From Haematobia irritans (taxonomy: Eukaryota; Arthropoda; Insecta; Diptera; Muscidae): a DNA stretch of 64,000 bases. Shown piece by piece: positions 10,265-21,424 of this stretch. A program made the translations under genes and the position numbers. The stretch's first letter is position 1; every line of letters begins with the position of its first letter. The DNA is taken from assembly GCF_050003625.1 (NCBI RefSeq), contig NC_134398.1:69510891-69574890 (forward strand), read 5' to 3'. Under the pieces are notes generated by a model, which saw only the letters and a list, made by a program, of their open reading frames with translations, was not told where the DNA came from and made no database searches.

Positions 10265-10403
10265 GACAACTGAAGAGTGAATTCCAAAATCAAAATAGGA
10301 GCAACATTCTACACTCACACACCTTCAAAATGAGGGGTGTTCAGATTTTTTAAATGCAAAATTGAAAGAAATACGTCAAGTTTATATTGACCGTATCACC
10401 CTT
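9448..10403 (-). mobile_element. DD37E mariner-like element copy 1, truncated
   Basis: Right end ...GACCGTATCACCCTT is followed by TA (10404-10405) as in the complete copies. About 12 bases of the inverted repeat are missing (TTGACCGTATC instead of TTGACCAAATTTTGACCG). On the minus strand the transposase starts MPSKQEEQRIKILLAHREN (near 10261), with helix-turn-helix regions, the first catalytic Asp in CVVMDDKTYVK and the second in PDLASCHYGKK. The third catalytic residue and the whole 3' part are absent at the junction with the retrotransposon at 9447/9448. The frame is also broken near 9960 and 10110. Inactive. Confidence 0.85.
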
Positions 10404-10445
10404 TAAACTATTTGGAGTCTTAAACAAAGATATCCTTAGGGTGAA

Positions 10446-10565
10446 ATATAACATGTTTGCACAGTACAAACATTGTTTTATTCGAACAAATTCTCAAAAT
10501 ATGTATGCTTGAAGCAGAATATGTTTGGGAGTATTTGTTACAGAGCAATTTTGTTTTAGGGTGCA
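10446..10565 (-). repeat. Type-P element end fragment
   Basis: Reverse-oriented type-P end with palindromic AATATGTTTGGGAG motifs, closing in TTTTAGGGTG. Resembles 1-119. Confidence 0.5.
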
Positions 10566-10586
10566 CATGTACAAATCGACCAGTAC

Positions 10587-11307
10587 AATCCCTTCAGTTT
10601 TTTTGGCGCCAATTGACCCCTTTTTCCAAGCAATTGGAATTTTATACCGGTCATGGGACTGGTTGTATTTAGCCAATTGGTAGCCACTTCATGAATTTGT
10701 CTCTAGACCACAATGAACCTATCCCCTAACCGGTTCAAATGTCTCTATCACAGGGTTAATTAACACATTTCTGGCCCTTTTGCATCTATAACAGGGACAG
10801 TTCTATTTTTAGATTTTTTTCAGTTATATTTTCCCTACATTTGTTCATTTTCTACCAATATCACAAACATTTAAATTGACGTTTCAACGCTGGGTGTTCA
10901 ATGGCGTTTGTGGCTGAATGCGTTAAGGCGTTTTGTTATGCTGCCAGTAAACCCAGGTTCAAAACCTGGCCGGAGCGAAAAAGTTTTTCAAATTGTAAAA
11001 ATTAGATAAAATAACATAAGACAAATAAAAAAAAACATTGATAGAAATAAGAAGTAAAATTGGTGGAAAAAATTTTTTTTTTTAGAACTGTCTCTCTAAC
11101 ATGTCTATTTGAACTGGTTAATTGGTAGGTTGAAAACAACCGGTTAAAGGATTGGTTTGTAGGTATCTATGTGGGGGTCAATTGACCCTTCCTATGACAA
11201 CCCCATGTTAATTTCACCGGTCACCCAACCAGTTAAAGGGCCTGTACCGGCTATAAAGGACAGGTGAATCGACCGGTTTGGGACCAGTCCCAAGAACTGA
11301 AGGGATA
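10587..11307. mobile_element. MITE T1 carrying a Ser/Leu-type tRNA-like module
   Basis: Arms TCCCTTCAGTT (10589) and AACTGAAGGGA (11295-11305) form a terminal inverted repeat. Interior phrase CCTATGACAACCCCATGTTAA is shared with T2 (23860-24988) and T3 (28405-28982). The centre holds tRNA-like module 3 (10903-10977). No coding. Confidence 0.55.
10903..10977 (+). repeat. tRNA-like module 3 (Ser/Leu type) in T1
   Basis: GTTTGTGGCTGAATGCGTTAAGGCG matches the A-box/D-arm layout of serine/leucine tRNAs, and CCAGGTTCAAAACCTGG is a perfect T-arm (5-bp stem, 7-base loop). A second copy is at 24617-24690. The 5' acceptor strand does not pair with the 3' side convincingly, so not called as a tRNA gene. 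Confidence 0.6.
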
Positions 11308-11703
11308 TTTTACAGTCACACGTCAAAATTGCATTCCTTGGACGAGTAAAAAGTTATCTGCCAAAATTGTAAGAAAAATATACTGCAAGTTTAGAATTCT
11401 ATATAGTACCTTCGCTCTTATGGAATGTTATATTTATAAGGATCAATTTGACGGTAAATAGCCTCTCTTATTTTATATAAAAAATTAAATGACCCTACAA
11501 ATAAGCTCAATGCTTACTACATCACAAGTATTTTTCGTACACTTCTCAAAAATATTAAGATTTAACTATACTGTGGTTAAAATGGGAATGATTTGACACC
11601 AATGATTCGTTTCATTGCTTTAGTTTATTTTTGTAAATTAGTACAATTCAAAATCGAAAAATGTCATTAATTTCTCGTTGATTTAACAACGCAATATGGA
11701 ATA
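11308..11703. other. No gene seen
   Basis: AT-rich sequence between MITE T1 and mariner copy 2. Short open frames only. Confidence 0.4.
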
Positions 11704-12816
11704 AAGGGTGATACGGTCAAAATTTGGTCAATATAAACTTGACGTATTTCTTTCAATTTTGCATTTAAAAAACCTGAACACCCCTCATTTTGAAGGTATG
11801 TGTGTGTAGAATGTTGCTCATATTTTGATTTTGGAATTCACTCTTTAGTTGTCAAAATGCCGCCCAAGCAAGAAGAGCAGCGTATCAAAATTTTGCTCGC
11901 GCATCGCGAAAATCCGAGCTACTCGCACGCAAAGCTGGCAAAATCGCTAAAAGTTGCCAAATCAACCGTTACAAATGTAATTAAAGTGTTTGGGGAACGT
12001 TTGTCGACAGCCAGGAAGTCTGGATCGGGGGGAAATCGAAAACCGCTGAAACGACAAAGAGAGTTGCCGGTAGTTTCAAGCGAAACCCTAACCTCTCTCT
12101 CCGAGATGCCGCAAATAAGTAGTGACTCCAAATCGCGATGATAAACAAAATACGACGGCCAAAGCGCGATCCCGGAGGCTGTACACGACGATGCTGACGA
12201 AGTTTGACTGCGTGGTAGTGGACGACGAAACCTACGTCAAAGCCGACTACAAGCAGCTTCCGGGACAGAAGTTTTATACGGCAAAAGGAAGGGGAAAAGT
12301 AGCAGATATTTTCAAGCACATAAAACTGTCAAAGTTCGCAAAGAAATATCTTTCCTGAAGAAACATGGTTGTTCCGTACTGTTTTGGCCGGATTTGGCCT
12401 CTTGCCATAACGGTAAAAAGGCCATGGAGTGGTACGCCGCCAACAATGTGCAGGTGGTTCCCAAGGACAAGAACCCTCCCAAAACGCCAGAGCTCCGCCC
12501 AATTGAGAAATACTGGGCTATTGTCAATCGGAACCTAAAGAAGACCAAAGAACTGCTAAGGACAATCAGCAGTTCAAGGCAAACTGGCTTTCTGCGGCGA
12601 AGAAGTTGGACAAGGTGGCTGTACAAAATCTGATGGCAGGTGTCAAGCGTGAGGCCCGGCAATTCGGATTTGGAAAAGCGAAAGCCTAACTGAATATTTT
12701 TCCTGAATTTTATAATAATTGTACTTGAAAACGAAATTTAATTTGATTTTTTAAATAAACGATTTCACCGATTTACACGCGTTTTCCCTTGACCAAATTT
12801 TGACCGTATCACCCTT
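11704..12816 (+). mobile_element. DD37E mariner-like element copy 2, complete ends
   Basis: Inverted ends AAGGGTGATACGGTCAAAAT and their complement, flanked by TA (11702-11703, 12817-12818) within a palindromic target GGAATATTCC. 1,113 bp. The transposase carries two internal deletions relative to copies 1 and 3, one between the helix-turn-helix and catalytic parts (near 12118) and one of about 140 bp between the first and second catalytic Asp (near 12355). Inactive, but it could be mobilised in trans because both ends are intact. Confidence 0.9.
11857..12690 (+). pseudogene. Mariner DD37E transposase with two deletions
   Basis: Starts MPPKQEEQRIKILLAHREN at 11857 after the 5' leader. The first Asp is in CVVVDDETYVK (near 12215), the second in PDLASCHNGKK (near 12392) and the Glu in RPIEKYW (near 12505). 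Counting codons gives 37 residues between second Asp and Glu, hence DD37E. Ends ...GFGKAKA at about 12690. Frameshifts at both deletions. Confidence 0.85.
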
Positions 12817-12849
12817 TATTCCAGTTTCTGAACATTTGTTTGCTTGCAG

Positions 12850-13575
12850 CAAAATGTATTTAAATATAATTATTTTATAATACAAATAAGCACGTATGTT
12901 TGTAATTTATTAAAAAAAAAATGTCAGTCGATAAGCAATCAAGTACTCAGCAAGCTACACTTTTGTTGTAATTAAACTTACCTTTCATTATCTATCTCCG
13001 TCGCCATATCTATTTTTCTACTCTCTCACCGTGGTTACCATACCCGCTTTGCATACGCGAGGTCGTGGGTTCGATTCCTGATTCGACCGAACACCAAAAA
13101 GTTTTTCAGCGGTGGATTATACCACCTCAGTAATGCTGGTGACATTTCTTAGTGTTTCAAAGCTTCTCTAAGTGGTTTCACTGCAATGTGGAACGCCGTT
13201 CGGACTCGGCTATAAGAAGGTGGCCCCTTGTCATTGAGCCTAACATGGAATAGAAAGAAGTTCACCACTGTGGTATCACATAAGAAAGAAAGAAAGAAGT
13301 TCACCACTGTGGTATCACATTGACCGAATAGTCTAAGTGAGTCTAACTGCTTTCACCTAACCTAACCACTCTCTCGCTCTCTCTAACGTTTCTAAACATA
13401 TATAAGTTTATACAAAATTTCCAAACTTACATATGTTTGCATCCAGAGAAATGTAACAAAATGTAATACCAAACAGAATATGTTCTAACATACTAGTTTA
13501 TGAACGTTATATACTTGAACAAAAATATTGTGTTAAAAAATTTGAGTTCCAAACATATAACAATATTCCTACAAA
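12850..13575 (+). repeat. Type-P-like remnant interrupted by a SINE
   Basis: Contains ACATATATAAG, ACATATGTTTG and AACAGAATATGTTC motifs typical of type P. Ends are eroded. Confidence 0.45.
13028..13367 (+). mobile_element. tRNA-headed SINE with CCTAACC tail
   Basis: Flanked by the direct repeat ACTCTCTC (13020-13027, 13368-13375). The head (13030-13090) is tRNA-like, with GTGGTTACCATACCCGC and B-box GGGTTCGATTCC. The body has GCTTCTCTAAGTGGTTTCACTG and a 3' end CACCTAACCTAACC. An internal duplication repeats AAGTTCACCACTGTGG at a 39-base offset (13258 and 13297). Fragments of the same SINE lie at 19878-19950, 26291-26374, 33127-33360, 39449-39540 and 54110-54190. Confidence 0.75.
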
Positions 13576-14329
13576 TGTGGGCACAGCTGGAAAATATCTC
13601 GGCATAACTCGATGATTATTTATATACCCAACCTTCTATAAATTGATCATGCGATCTATTATTGAAACTCTCACTATCAAATAAGCTTCACGCTTAATTG
13701 TCAATATTTCTGAACGTTCTATCATAATTTTCATTATTATAAAAAAAAACTTAACATTTTCAAAAGAATTTTCACAAAAACTAACGAAAGAGTGCACTAC
13801 GATACGAGCAAAAGTGATTAGTAATTAATTTTATTGTAGACGCGACAGTAAAATGACAAAAGTAGAAACGGTGGAATGTATAAAAACAAAGTTCAGTTCC
13901 TCTTTATTAAAATGGAGACGAAAAGGTATGGACGAACACTTTAAAAAATAAGGGGAAAAAATTATATTAAGCGCAAAATTATTTAATTAAAAAATTTCTA
14001 TAATGCATTTGTGTGGAAGTAAAAAATAGTTGACTCATGAATACATTTATGTGTGGTTTCAAAAATTATTGTTTTGGATTTACAAATAATGTATGTTTAT
14101 TAAAAAACAATAGGGAAATTGATCATTAAAAAACGATGGAAAAAGATTAAACTCAAATTGCGACAAATAATTTATAATTTCAGTAATAACACAATCTTCT
14201 TTGGGAAATTCTTCCAAATAGAGTGATTCAAAAAAGTTTACTACACCTCCAAAAAAACAAATGTTTGTTTTATTCTTGCATACTTTACAAACAAAAAAAA
14301 AATTACTCTCAATATCTCTAATCTGTAAA
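13576..14329. other. No gene seen; type-P fragment at 13850-13925
   Basis: AT-rich. 13850-13925 matches, reversed, the segment at about 1230-1290 of P1 (AGTTCCTCTTT phrase). The minus-strand 120-residue frame at 14080-14442 overlaps the start of the Tc1 remnant and has no recognisable features. Confidence 0.4.
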
Positions 14330-15065
14330 TTCATACGTGAAGAATGGAACTTTGCTATCAAAACCAAGATATAGACGCCCAAAATAGAACTTTCACAGCA
14401 TGAAGAGCGCCAAATTGTGAATTCCGTCAAGCTTGACCCCAAAATATCAGCACCAAAAATTCAATAAAAAGTTTTGCAAAGTACATTTCGCGAAGGAACA
14501 CTTACAAAATCCAGATTTATTTTGGGATACAGTGATATTCAGGGACAAGTCACAATTTAATATATTTCGACCGGATGGGCCAAAAAGTCTGGAGAAAACC
14601 AAATGAAGAAATGAGAGAGAAAACCCTGATTCCGACTGTTAAACATGGTGGTGGTAACATCATTGCATGGCTACAAATGGTGTCGGGAAAATGGTATTTG
14701 TTGAAACTACGATGGACAAGCATGCTTACTTTAATATTTTAAATGAAAGTTTGAAAGAAATTGCGACGAAATTCGGCCTTGAAGAAAATAAATTTTTGTT
14801 TCAACAAGATAAAGATCCCAAGCATAACTCTTATTTAGTTAAAGAATGGATTTAGTGCAACTGTAAGCAACTCCATACCGCAACGCAATATCCAGACTTG
14901 TATCCAATCGAGCATATATGGAATTTGTTGGGAAAGAAAATACGGAAACACAAGATAACATCGAAGGAATCACTGAAAACTGCCTTAAAACCTAGTGGAA
15001 TAAAATGTCGGAAAGTGATACAAAAGTTTTAGTAAGAAGCAGGCGTCGTCGTTTAAAAGCTGTAA
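14330..15065 (+). pseudogene. Tc1-like transposase, multiply frameshifted
   Basis: Reading across frames recovers, in order, a helix-turn-helix region (LSQHEERQIVNSVKLDP near 14388), the catalytic core entry VIFRDKSQFNIFRPDG (near 14531), KVWRKPNEEMREKTLIPTVK (near 14588), a clean 62-residue segment with QQDKDPKHNS (14667-14855), and YPDLYPIEHIWNLL with the catalytic Glu (near 14890). Tail KAVIDAKHG near 15060. Stops and frameshifts at 14667, 14854 and 15000 make it non-functional. Recognisably Tc1 family, a different lineage from the DD37E copies. No inverted repeats located. Confidence 0.8.
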
Positions 15066-15960
15066 TTGATGCTAAACATGGATTGCGTAGAAACTTCTAC
15101 TAAAGACAGTCATCCACAATCGAATTATTTGGGTTGGAGTAACACTTGCCGATGGCGAGGTATCTTAAAACCTCTTAACACCGTCTTCTTAATTGTTAGT
15201 TAGTCCATAGAGATATGTATATATTAAACAAACAAAAAAGGCAGATTAAATACTTATATAATTCACTTCGTGACCGATTTATGTAGGGAAGTCTACTAAT
15301 AATTACGAATCGATATGAACTTTCGCGCAGTAATTAGAGAGCCAGAATAGAAATGGGAGTCGCTTTTTATGGAGGCTATATACAATTATGAACGCGGTTG
15401 ATGGAGTTCTGCCACAAATGGCAGATTTTTTACTGTTTGGTAGATTGGTAGAATTCTTAACGTTTTGGTAGATTTTGCAAAATAAAAGTTTGACAAAATT
15501 GTCAATAGAAATAAAATTTCGACAAAATTTTCTATAAAAATTAAACTTTGACAAAAGTTTCTATTGAAATAAAATTTTGGAAAAATTTTCTATATAAATA
15601 AAGTTTTGACAACATTTTCCATAGAAATAAAATTATGACAAAATTTTCTACAAAAATAAAAGTGTGCCAACAATTTTTTATAGAAATAAAATTTTGAAAA
15701 TTTAACTATAGAAATATTATTTTTGGCATGGTTGTTAGCGGCCATATAATAGAGCAATGTACCAAATCGGATGAATTTTGCTCCCCAAGAGTTTCCGGAA
15801 ATCTGGGGATCGGTTTATATGGGGTCTATATATAATTACGCACTAATATGGACCAATTTGTACATGGTTGTTAGAAACCATATACTAACACTACGTATCA
15901 AATTTCAACCGGTTCGAATGAAATTTGCGCCTTCCGGAGTTCAAATCTGGGGATAAAGCG
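15066..15960 (+). repeat. Satellite-like/Helitron-type repeat S2
   Basis: Shares ATTGCGTAGAAACTTCTAC and ATTACGAATCGATATG with S3 (18288-19376) and has two tandem-type units (GGGGATCGGTTTATATGGG near 15806). Interrupted by a hAT-type ~30-bp repeat tract (15410-15730) and joined to a Tc1 remnant at about 15961. Confidence 0.55.
15410..15730 (+). repeat. ~30-bp repeat tract of hAT type
   Basis: About eight imperfect copies of a TAGAAATAAAATTTTGACAA-type unit, like 6690-6950 and 59165-59430, next to a CTGCCACAAATGGCAG palindrome (15410-15425). Confidence 0.6.
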
Positions 15961-16425
15961 GGAAAACGAAATATTACTCATACTGTTAACCACGTAGATG
16001 AGAATGTGACGGCATGCAAATTGCGTCTTGAAGGAAATATACACAAAATAGATAATTTATATATTCTGAAGAATAATTTGGCCGAATCTGCCCAAAAAAT
16101 GGGTCTGGAAGACGGATTTATGTTTGTCCAAGATAATGACGCCAAGCATTCGTTCTATATTCTTAAGGAATACTTGCTATACAACACCAAAAAAGTATTA
16201 CCTCACCCTCCGCAGAACTCGGACAAGTATCTAATTAAACACCTGTGGACATATATGAAGACAAAGCTGAAGAACTTGAACATTTTTAGCAAAGAAACTC
16301 TCAAAAATGTTCTTATGGATATATGGAGCTCAATTCCCGTAGATTTGACGAAAACCCTAACCCACTCAATGCCTCATAGACTCCAGGTAGTAGAAAACAC
16401 TGAGGGCTATCGTATAAAATATTAA
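15961..16425 (+). pseudogene. Tc1-like transposase C-terminal half, catalytic Glu lost
   Basis: A continuous frame of about 154 codons to TAA at 16423. It shows VQDNDAKHS (second catalytic Asp) and, at the position of the PIE Glu, LIKHLW, so the third catalytic residue is Lys. Tail MPHRLQVVENTEGYRIKY resembles Tc1-family C-termini. The first 12 codons of the longer frame (from 15925) come from the flanking repeat. The N-terminal DNA-binding half and first Asp are absent. It is a different copy from 14330-15065. Retention of a stop-free frame in a dead copy is odd; it could be chance, recent decay or domestication, and decay is most likely. Confidence 0.75.
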
Positions 16426-16692
16426 AGATTTGTAATATTTAGCGTTTAAACCAATAATTTTTATTTATTTCTAGTGTACAAATTTTTATTTTTGGCCAAG
16501 TGAAATTAACCCTTTGTTGTTTTTGTTTTTTTTTTATTTCCCTAAACAGATTTAAATCTGAATTAATTTTCTTATATTGTAGCCGGGATCTCAAGCTTTA
16601 ATTTAAGGTATAATACATATATATTTAGTCCGTATTTTTCTTTTCGTTTCACAATTTATTTCAAATTTATTTCCTGTGGTGGAGGGTATAAA
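16426..16692 (+). repeat. Right-end remnant of repeat S2
   Basis: Ends TGTGGTGGAGGGTATAAAAA, the same terminal phrase as S3 at 19355-19376. The interior is low-complexity AT. Confidence 0.45.
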
Positions 16693-18287
16693 AATATTAA
16701 ATATGATAAAACTACACTTTTGAATACATTTTTATTTAATGTACGTAAACTTTTTTGACATGATATAATGTGATTTTTGGTTGTTGTTTATTCTTTATCA
16801 TTAAAGCCAACTATACCTAACCTAACCTTGAGTGAATGTGCTTCCTTATTATATGTTCATATATACCAAAAATCATAATGTTTCGGCAATATCCAAAAAT
16901 ATACATGCTTCCTGCAAAAAAGTTTGTGGCATATGTTAGAGAAGAGATTTTTGGAAGGCACATCTCATATATAGGAAAAGTGTTTCGGATAAGAAAAACG
17001 TTTTTAAGAAAAAAGTTGTATTTTTTCCGACTGGATCTGGAAATGTATTGTACCTGCTAATAATAGTCGGATCTAGCTTCAATTTGCCACAAACCCCATT
17101 TTTGAGCTTGATTAACTTACCTTGGCTATAAGATGCCACATCCAATTCAAAGTAAATCAAAAAAGTTTCAATTTTAATTAATTCTATAATTATTATTATC
17201 ATTTCATTTATTCACTTTTGGTATTTTTCGTCACATTATTTATCTTAGAACTCTAACTCACACCTACAAACAGTGCGAGTATTGTGTTAAACTTAATCTA
17301 CGATATTTAACTATATACACATATATTTCACATGTTTCGTAATTTTATTATTTTATTTTAATTGTTTTGTGTGTCTTTAACCTCAAGTACATTGCATTCA
17401 ATCAAATCTTATAGACTATACAATTAAATTTATCCATTACAATTATGTAGTTATTCATTTATATAACAATAGGATTAGTTGCGGTCATTTTGCATTATGC
17501 AGTTGCTGATTATTGACGATTGTAGTTTGCTTTTAAAGACTTACATGGCTAAGCTCATACGCAGTTATCCTTGTATTTAGGTTTTGGGAGTGTTTTCTTT
17601 TTTTTGCGACATTACAATTCAACATTTGTCATAGATATACAAAGTATTTTTACTATATTTCTTATGTTTCGCAAATGAAAACATACATACATACATACAG
17701 AGATTACAAATAAATCATTATGATAGGGAAGACATCATAAAACAAGCATTCAATATGAAAATGAAAAAGAAAAAACAAATATTATGCAATACTCTAATCA
17801 TAATTATAAGTTACTAAAATAAATCTTAAGTTAAACTTAACACAACCTTTTATACACATATAAAAAAAATATGTGAAAATATGTTTATAATAATTTTCTT
17901 TGATTTGTTAGGGGGAAAATGAAATGAGAGTATGCATAGGAAATTTGTTATAGTAGGAAAATGGAAGAAAATGGTATGGTTTTTCGAACAGCAGCCTCAT
18001 ATACTTTTGGACTGAGGTAATTTATACTTTATGGCAAGGAGGAGAGTTTTGTTACTACAATTTTGCTTAAAATGTATGTTTCGTGGAAAGCTTCAGAAAA
18101 GTAAAATTCATAAATAAATACGCACAAAGAAAAATTACTTTCCTCTGGAAAGAAATTTTAAACAACTGAAATTCCCTTTGTTTTGGAGCATTTTCCTTAA
18201 GACCAAATAAACCGTTACAAAGAATTAGCATCCATAATTTCATTCTCAAAAAAAAGTGCCTTTGGTTTAAGCCAAAAAAAAAAAAAA
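16693..18287. other. No gene seen; intergenic
   Basis: AT-rich. 16845-16965 is an eroded type-P fragment (AATGTTTCGGCAATATCC phrase). 17683-17700 is a short CATA microsatellite. CTATACCTAACCTAACC at 16810 is a SINE-tail trace. The rest is unassigned and looks single-copy within this window. Confidence 0.5.
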
Positions 18288-19376
18288 AACAAGTGTATAG
18301 GGCCGTAAGTTCGGCCAGGCCGAATCTTATGTACCCTCCACCATGGATTGCGTAGAAACTTCTACGAAAGACTGTCATCCACAATCGAAATACTTGGGTT
18401 GTGGTATCTTAAAACTTCTTAACATCGTTTTCTAAATTGTAAGTTAGTCCATAGGTGGTATATATTAGACAAAAAAGTTATGTATAGTTGTCTACAAATT
18501 ATTACGAATCGATATGGACATTTTGCACGGTACGTAGAGAGCCAGAATTGAAATATGGGGGTCGCTTATATGGGGGCTATATACAATTATGAACTTGATA
18601 TGGACCAATTTTTGTGTGATTGGAAATCGCTTTATCTGAGGGATATATGTAACTATAGACCGATATGGCATGGTTGTTAACGACCATATACTAGCACAAT
18701 GTACCAAATTTCAACTGATTCGGATGAAATTTGCTCCTACAAGAGGCTCCAAAATCAAATCTCGGGATCGGTTTATATGGGGCAATATATGATTATGGAT
18801 TGATATGGACCACTTTTGGCATGGTTGTTAAATATCATATACGATCACCACCTACCAAATTTCAAGCAGATCGGATGAATTTTGCTTCTCCTAAAGGCAC
18901 AGGAGGTCAAATCTGGGGATCGGTTTATATGGGAGCTATATATAATTATGGGCTGATAGGAACCAATTCCTGCATGGTTGTTGGATACCATATACTAACA
19001 TCACGTACCAAATTTCAACCGAATGGGAAGAATTTTGCTCTTCCAAGGGGCTCTGGAGGTCAAATCTGGGGATCGGTTTATATGGGGGCTATATATAATT
19101 ATGGACCGATGTGGACCAATTTTTGCGTGGTTGTTAGATACCATATTCTAACACCATGTAACAAATTTCAGCCGGATCGGATGAAATTTGCTTCTCTTAG
19201 AGGCCTTGCAAGCCAAATCGGGGGATCGGTTTATATGTGGGCTATATATAATTATGGACCGATGTCAACTAATTTTTGCATGGTTGTTAAAGACCATATA
19301 CTAACACCATGTACCAAATTTCAGCCGGATCGTATGATCCGATGTGTTACATCCTATGGTGGAGGGTATAAAAAAA
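18288..19376 (+). mobile_element. Repeat element S3 with 152-153-bp tandem units
   Basis: Begins AACAAGTGTATAGGGC then a palindromic TTCGGCCAGGCCGAA and CCCTCCACC. It ends GGTGGAGGGTATAAAAA, so head and tail carry complementary words, as in the DINE-1 copies. Units starting GGATCGGTTTATATGG fall at 18765, 18917, 19070 and 19222 (152-153 spacing). The 216-residue open frame at 18731-19381 is these repeats read in a lucky frame. Confidence 0.7.
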
Positions 19377-19394
19377 TTTAACTAAACGTATAGA

Positions 19395-19987
19395 TCTTTT
19401 TTTCTGATTCAATCACGAACGTAATTGATTCAATTATTTTTTTAATTGAAATGTCTTCAATCACAAAATTAATAGTATCAATCACAGTTTTATTTGGGCA
19501 TACGACAATTCTTGATTAAAAAATTAATTGATTTTATTACAAACTTTCAATTGATGTTGATTGCAAAACTGAATTAATTTTTTTATTAACAAACTTTAAT
19601 TACCCTACTTTCTTAACTGACGAATTCTTTTTTGATTTGTCAAATATTTGCCTAGTGTGAACATACCGTTAGCGTTTTTAGTTTGATTAAAATGCAATTT
19701 TTTTTAAATACAAAAATCAATAGTTTGTTTTAACTGGCTTAGCCTTCCGAGTGTCTTTAAAAAAGTAATTGTATCTATTAATTTTTAAATTTAAAATTTC
19801 AAAAGTTTCCAATCATTTACATAATTTACTTAATGTTTCTAATATGATTACAAAGTTCATTGTTTCAGTTAATTTTTTAATTAGGTTAAAGTGGCAGCCC
19901 GATTAAATTTTAGGCTCACTTAGGCTATTCAGTCCATTGTGATATAATTTTTTAATTGAAAATATTTTGGAGTCATTTTGTTCTGTG
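19395..19987. repeat. TTAATTGA-rich MITE-like repeat with SINE fragment
   Basis: Dense in AATTAATTGAT and TCAATCACG words shared with 25744-26130, 33800-34098, 34868-35085, 39690-39930, 40677-40860 and 54435-54605. Right end TTCTGTG then TA (19988-19989). A SINE tail fragment (GGCAGCCCGATTAAAT...TCAGTCCATTGTGAT) is embedded at 19878-19945. Confidence 0.55.
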
Positions 19988-19989
19988 TA

Positions 19990-20938
19990 TCTCAATAAAT
20001 TTTAAAAATCCGTCCAAAATATAGGTTAATTTTTTTTTATATATTATGGCCTATTATAGATCTATTATAATAGGCTATACAATATTAAAAAAAATTAACT
20101 CTCACTTATTTTATAGGTCCAGCAGGGTAATTTCAGATAAATTCCATGAAAATTACGACTTTTAACTAAGAAGTAAAGTCGGTAGATCTCGTAGCATTTC
20201 CTTATAAAATATGTGTACCCTTTTGCATTTTGTTCAGAATATGAGATATGATCCAAACGGAAAGTTCGTTTGTAAAAAGTCAGCACTTTGAAAAAGTTTC
20301 GAATTCTGTTGAGAAAATTATGGCACGCATGAAGGAAAATTGAGGGGATTGTCAGCACTGCCGCCAGACGGGAGTGATGCGATTGTTCTAAAAAGCAGAT
20401 TTGTATTTTGGTGTTAATGGTGAGAACATTTTTCTTATTTTAATTATTGTTTTTATACGTTAATGACGTGAACTAAAAATGAGAAAAAAAGTTGTAAGCA
20501 AATGAAGTACAGAATTTTACTAATTTTGAAAATAGTTCATATTTTCCTAAAATGGGGGATGTTTACTTAAATTACGTTCGTAGGTTTCAGAAATGAGTAA
20601 ATTTTCCTTATATTTTGACTGTCTTCATCTTCATATTGCGCTAAAGACATTTTAACAATTATTAATATTTTCCAAATGTGAACTTTTCTTTCAGAAAAAA
20701 TAATTATTATTTGTATTATATAAATAAAATTTAATGCTGCCATAAGTAAAATAGTTTAGTTAAACTTTTCTAAAATAAACCTAAATTTTCTTTCTGAGTG
20801 AAGGAACAAACGCAAATGTTGTTTATATTTTATTATTATTATTTTTCTCATTTTACTTTCGCCTATATTCATATGTTAGGTTAGGCATTTTAGGGCGTGC
20901 CAATTCTTGTATTTATCAAAATTGGATACTGGAACTTA
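19990..20938. other. No gene seen
   Basis: AT-rich unassigned sequence. The 87-residue minus frame at 20095-20358 has no recognisable motif. Confidence 0.4.
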
Positions 20939-21422
20939 CACTGAAAAAACAGTGATCCCACCAGGATTTAGATTATTTTTAGAAAATTTTAACTAAACAG
21001 TATAACAAAAGCTGACGTCACGCCGATATCACAAAAATAAGTAAATATTTTTCGACAAATTCAAGAAAATTCATTAGACATTTTTTTTTCACTTGTTAAA
21101 GAAATTTTTGTAGTTTGAAGGAAAAACTTGGAGTTCAAAATTGCAAGAATGTCTTTAGTGGCATACGAAGTTCATGATGGATGCATTTTTAGTAAAATTT
21201 ACAAATTTAAAAAATAATTAACTATTTTGTGAGAAATACGAATTTAGTAAATCTTTATGCTTAATTTGTGTACAATTTTTTTCCTGTTTTTCAGTTAATT
21301 TTACTAATGTACGCAAAAAAATATTAGAATAAAGGAAACTTTCTCCAAACATAATAATTCCATGAACTAAAATAAAGTTAAATTGGTTTTAGTGAAATAG
21401 AGGGTTCACTTTTGGTTAAGTG
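20939..21422. mobile_element. CAC...GTG MITE E1
   Basis: Starts CACTGAAAAAACAGTG, ends GGTTAAGTG, flanked by TA (20937-20938, 21423-21424). Related to the half copy at 48917-49148 (GTTTGAAGGAAAAA phrase) and to E3 (29776-30218). 484 bp. Confidence 0.65.
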
Positions 21423-21424
21423 TA

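Noticed and set aside
15925..15960. Start of the Tc1 frame at 15925
   Set aside because: These codons are the flanking satellite-like repeat (GGAGTTCAAATCTGGGGAT), not transposase.
18731..19381. 216-codon plus-strand open frame
   Set aside because: It reads through 152-153-bp tandem units; the translation is itself repetitive (GSVYMGAIYNYG-type). A repeat artefact.
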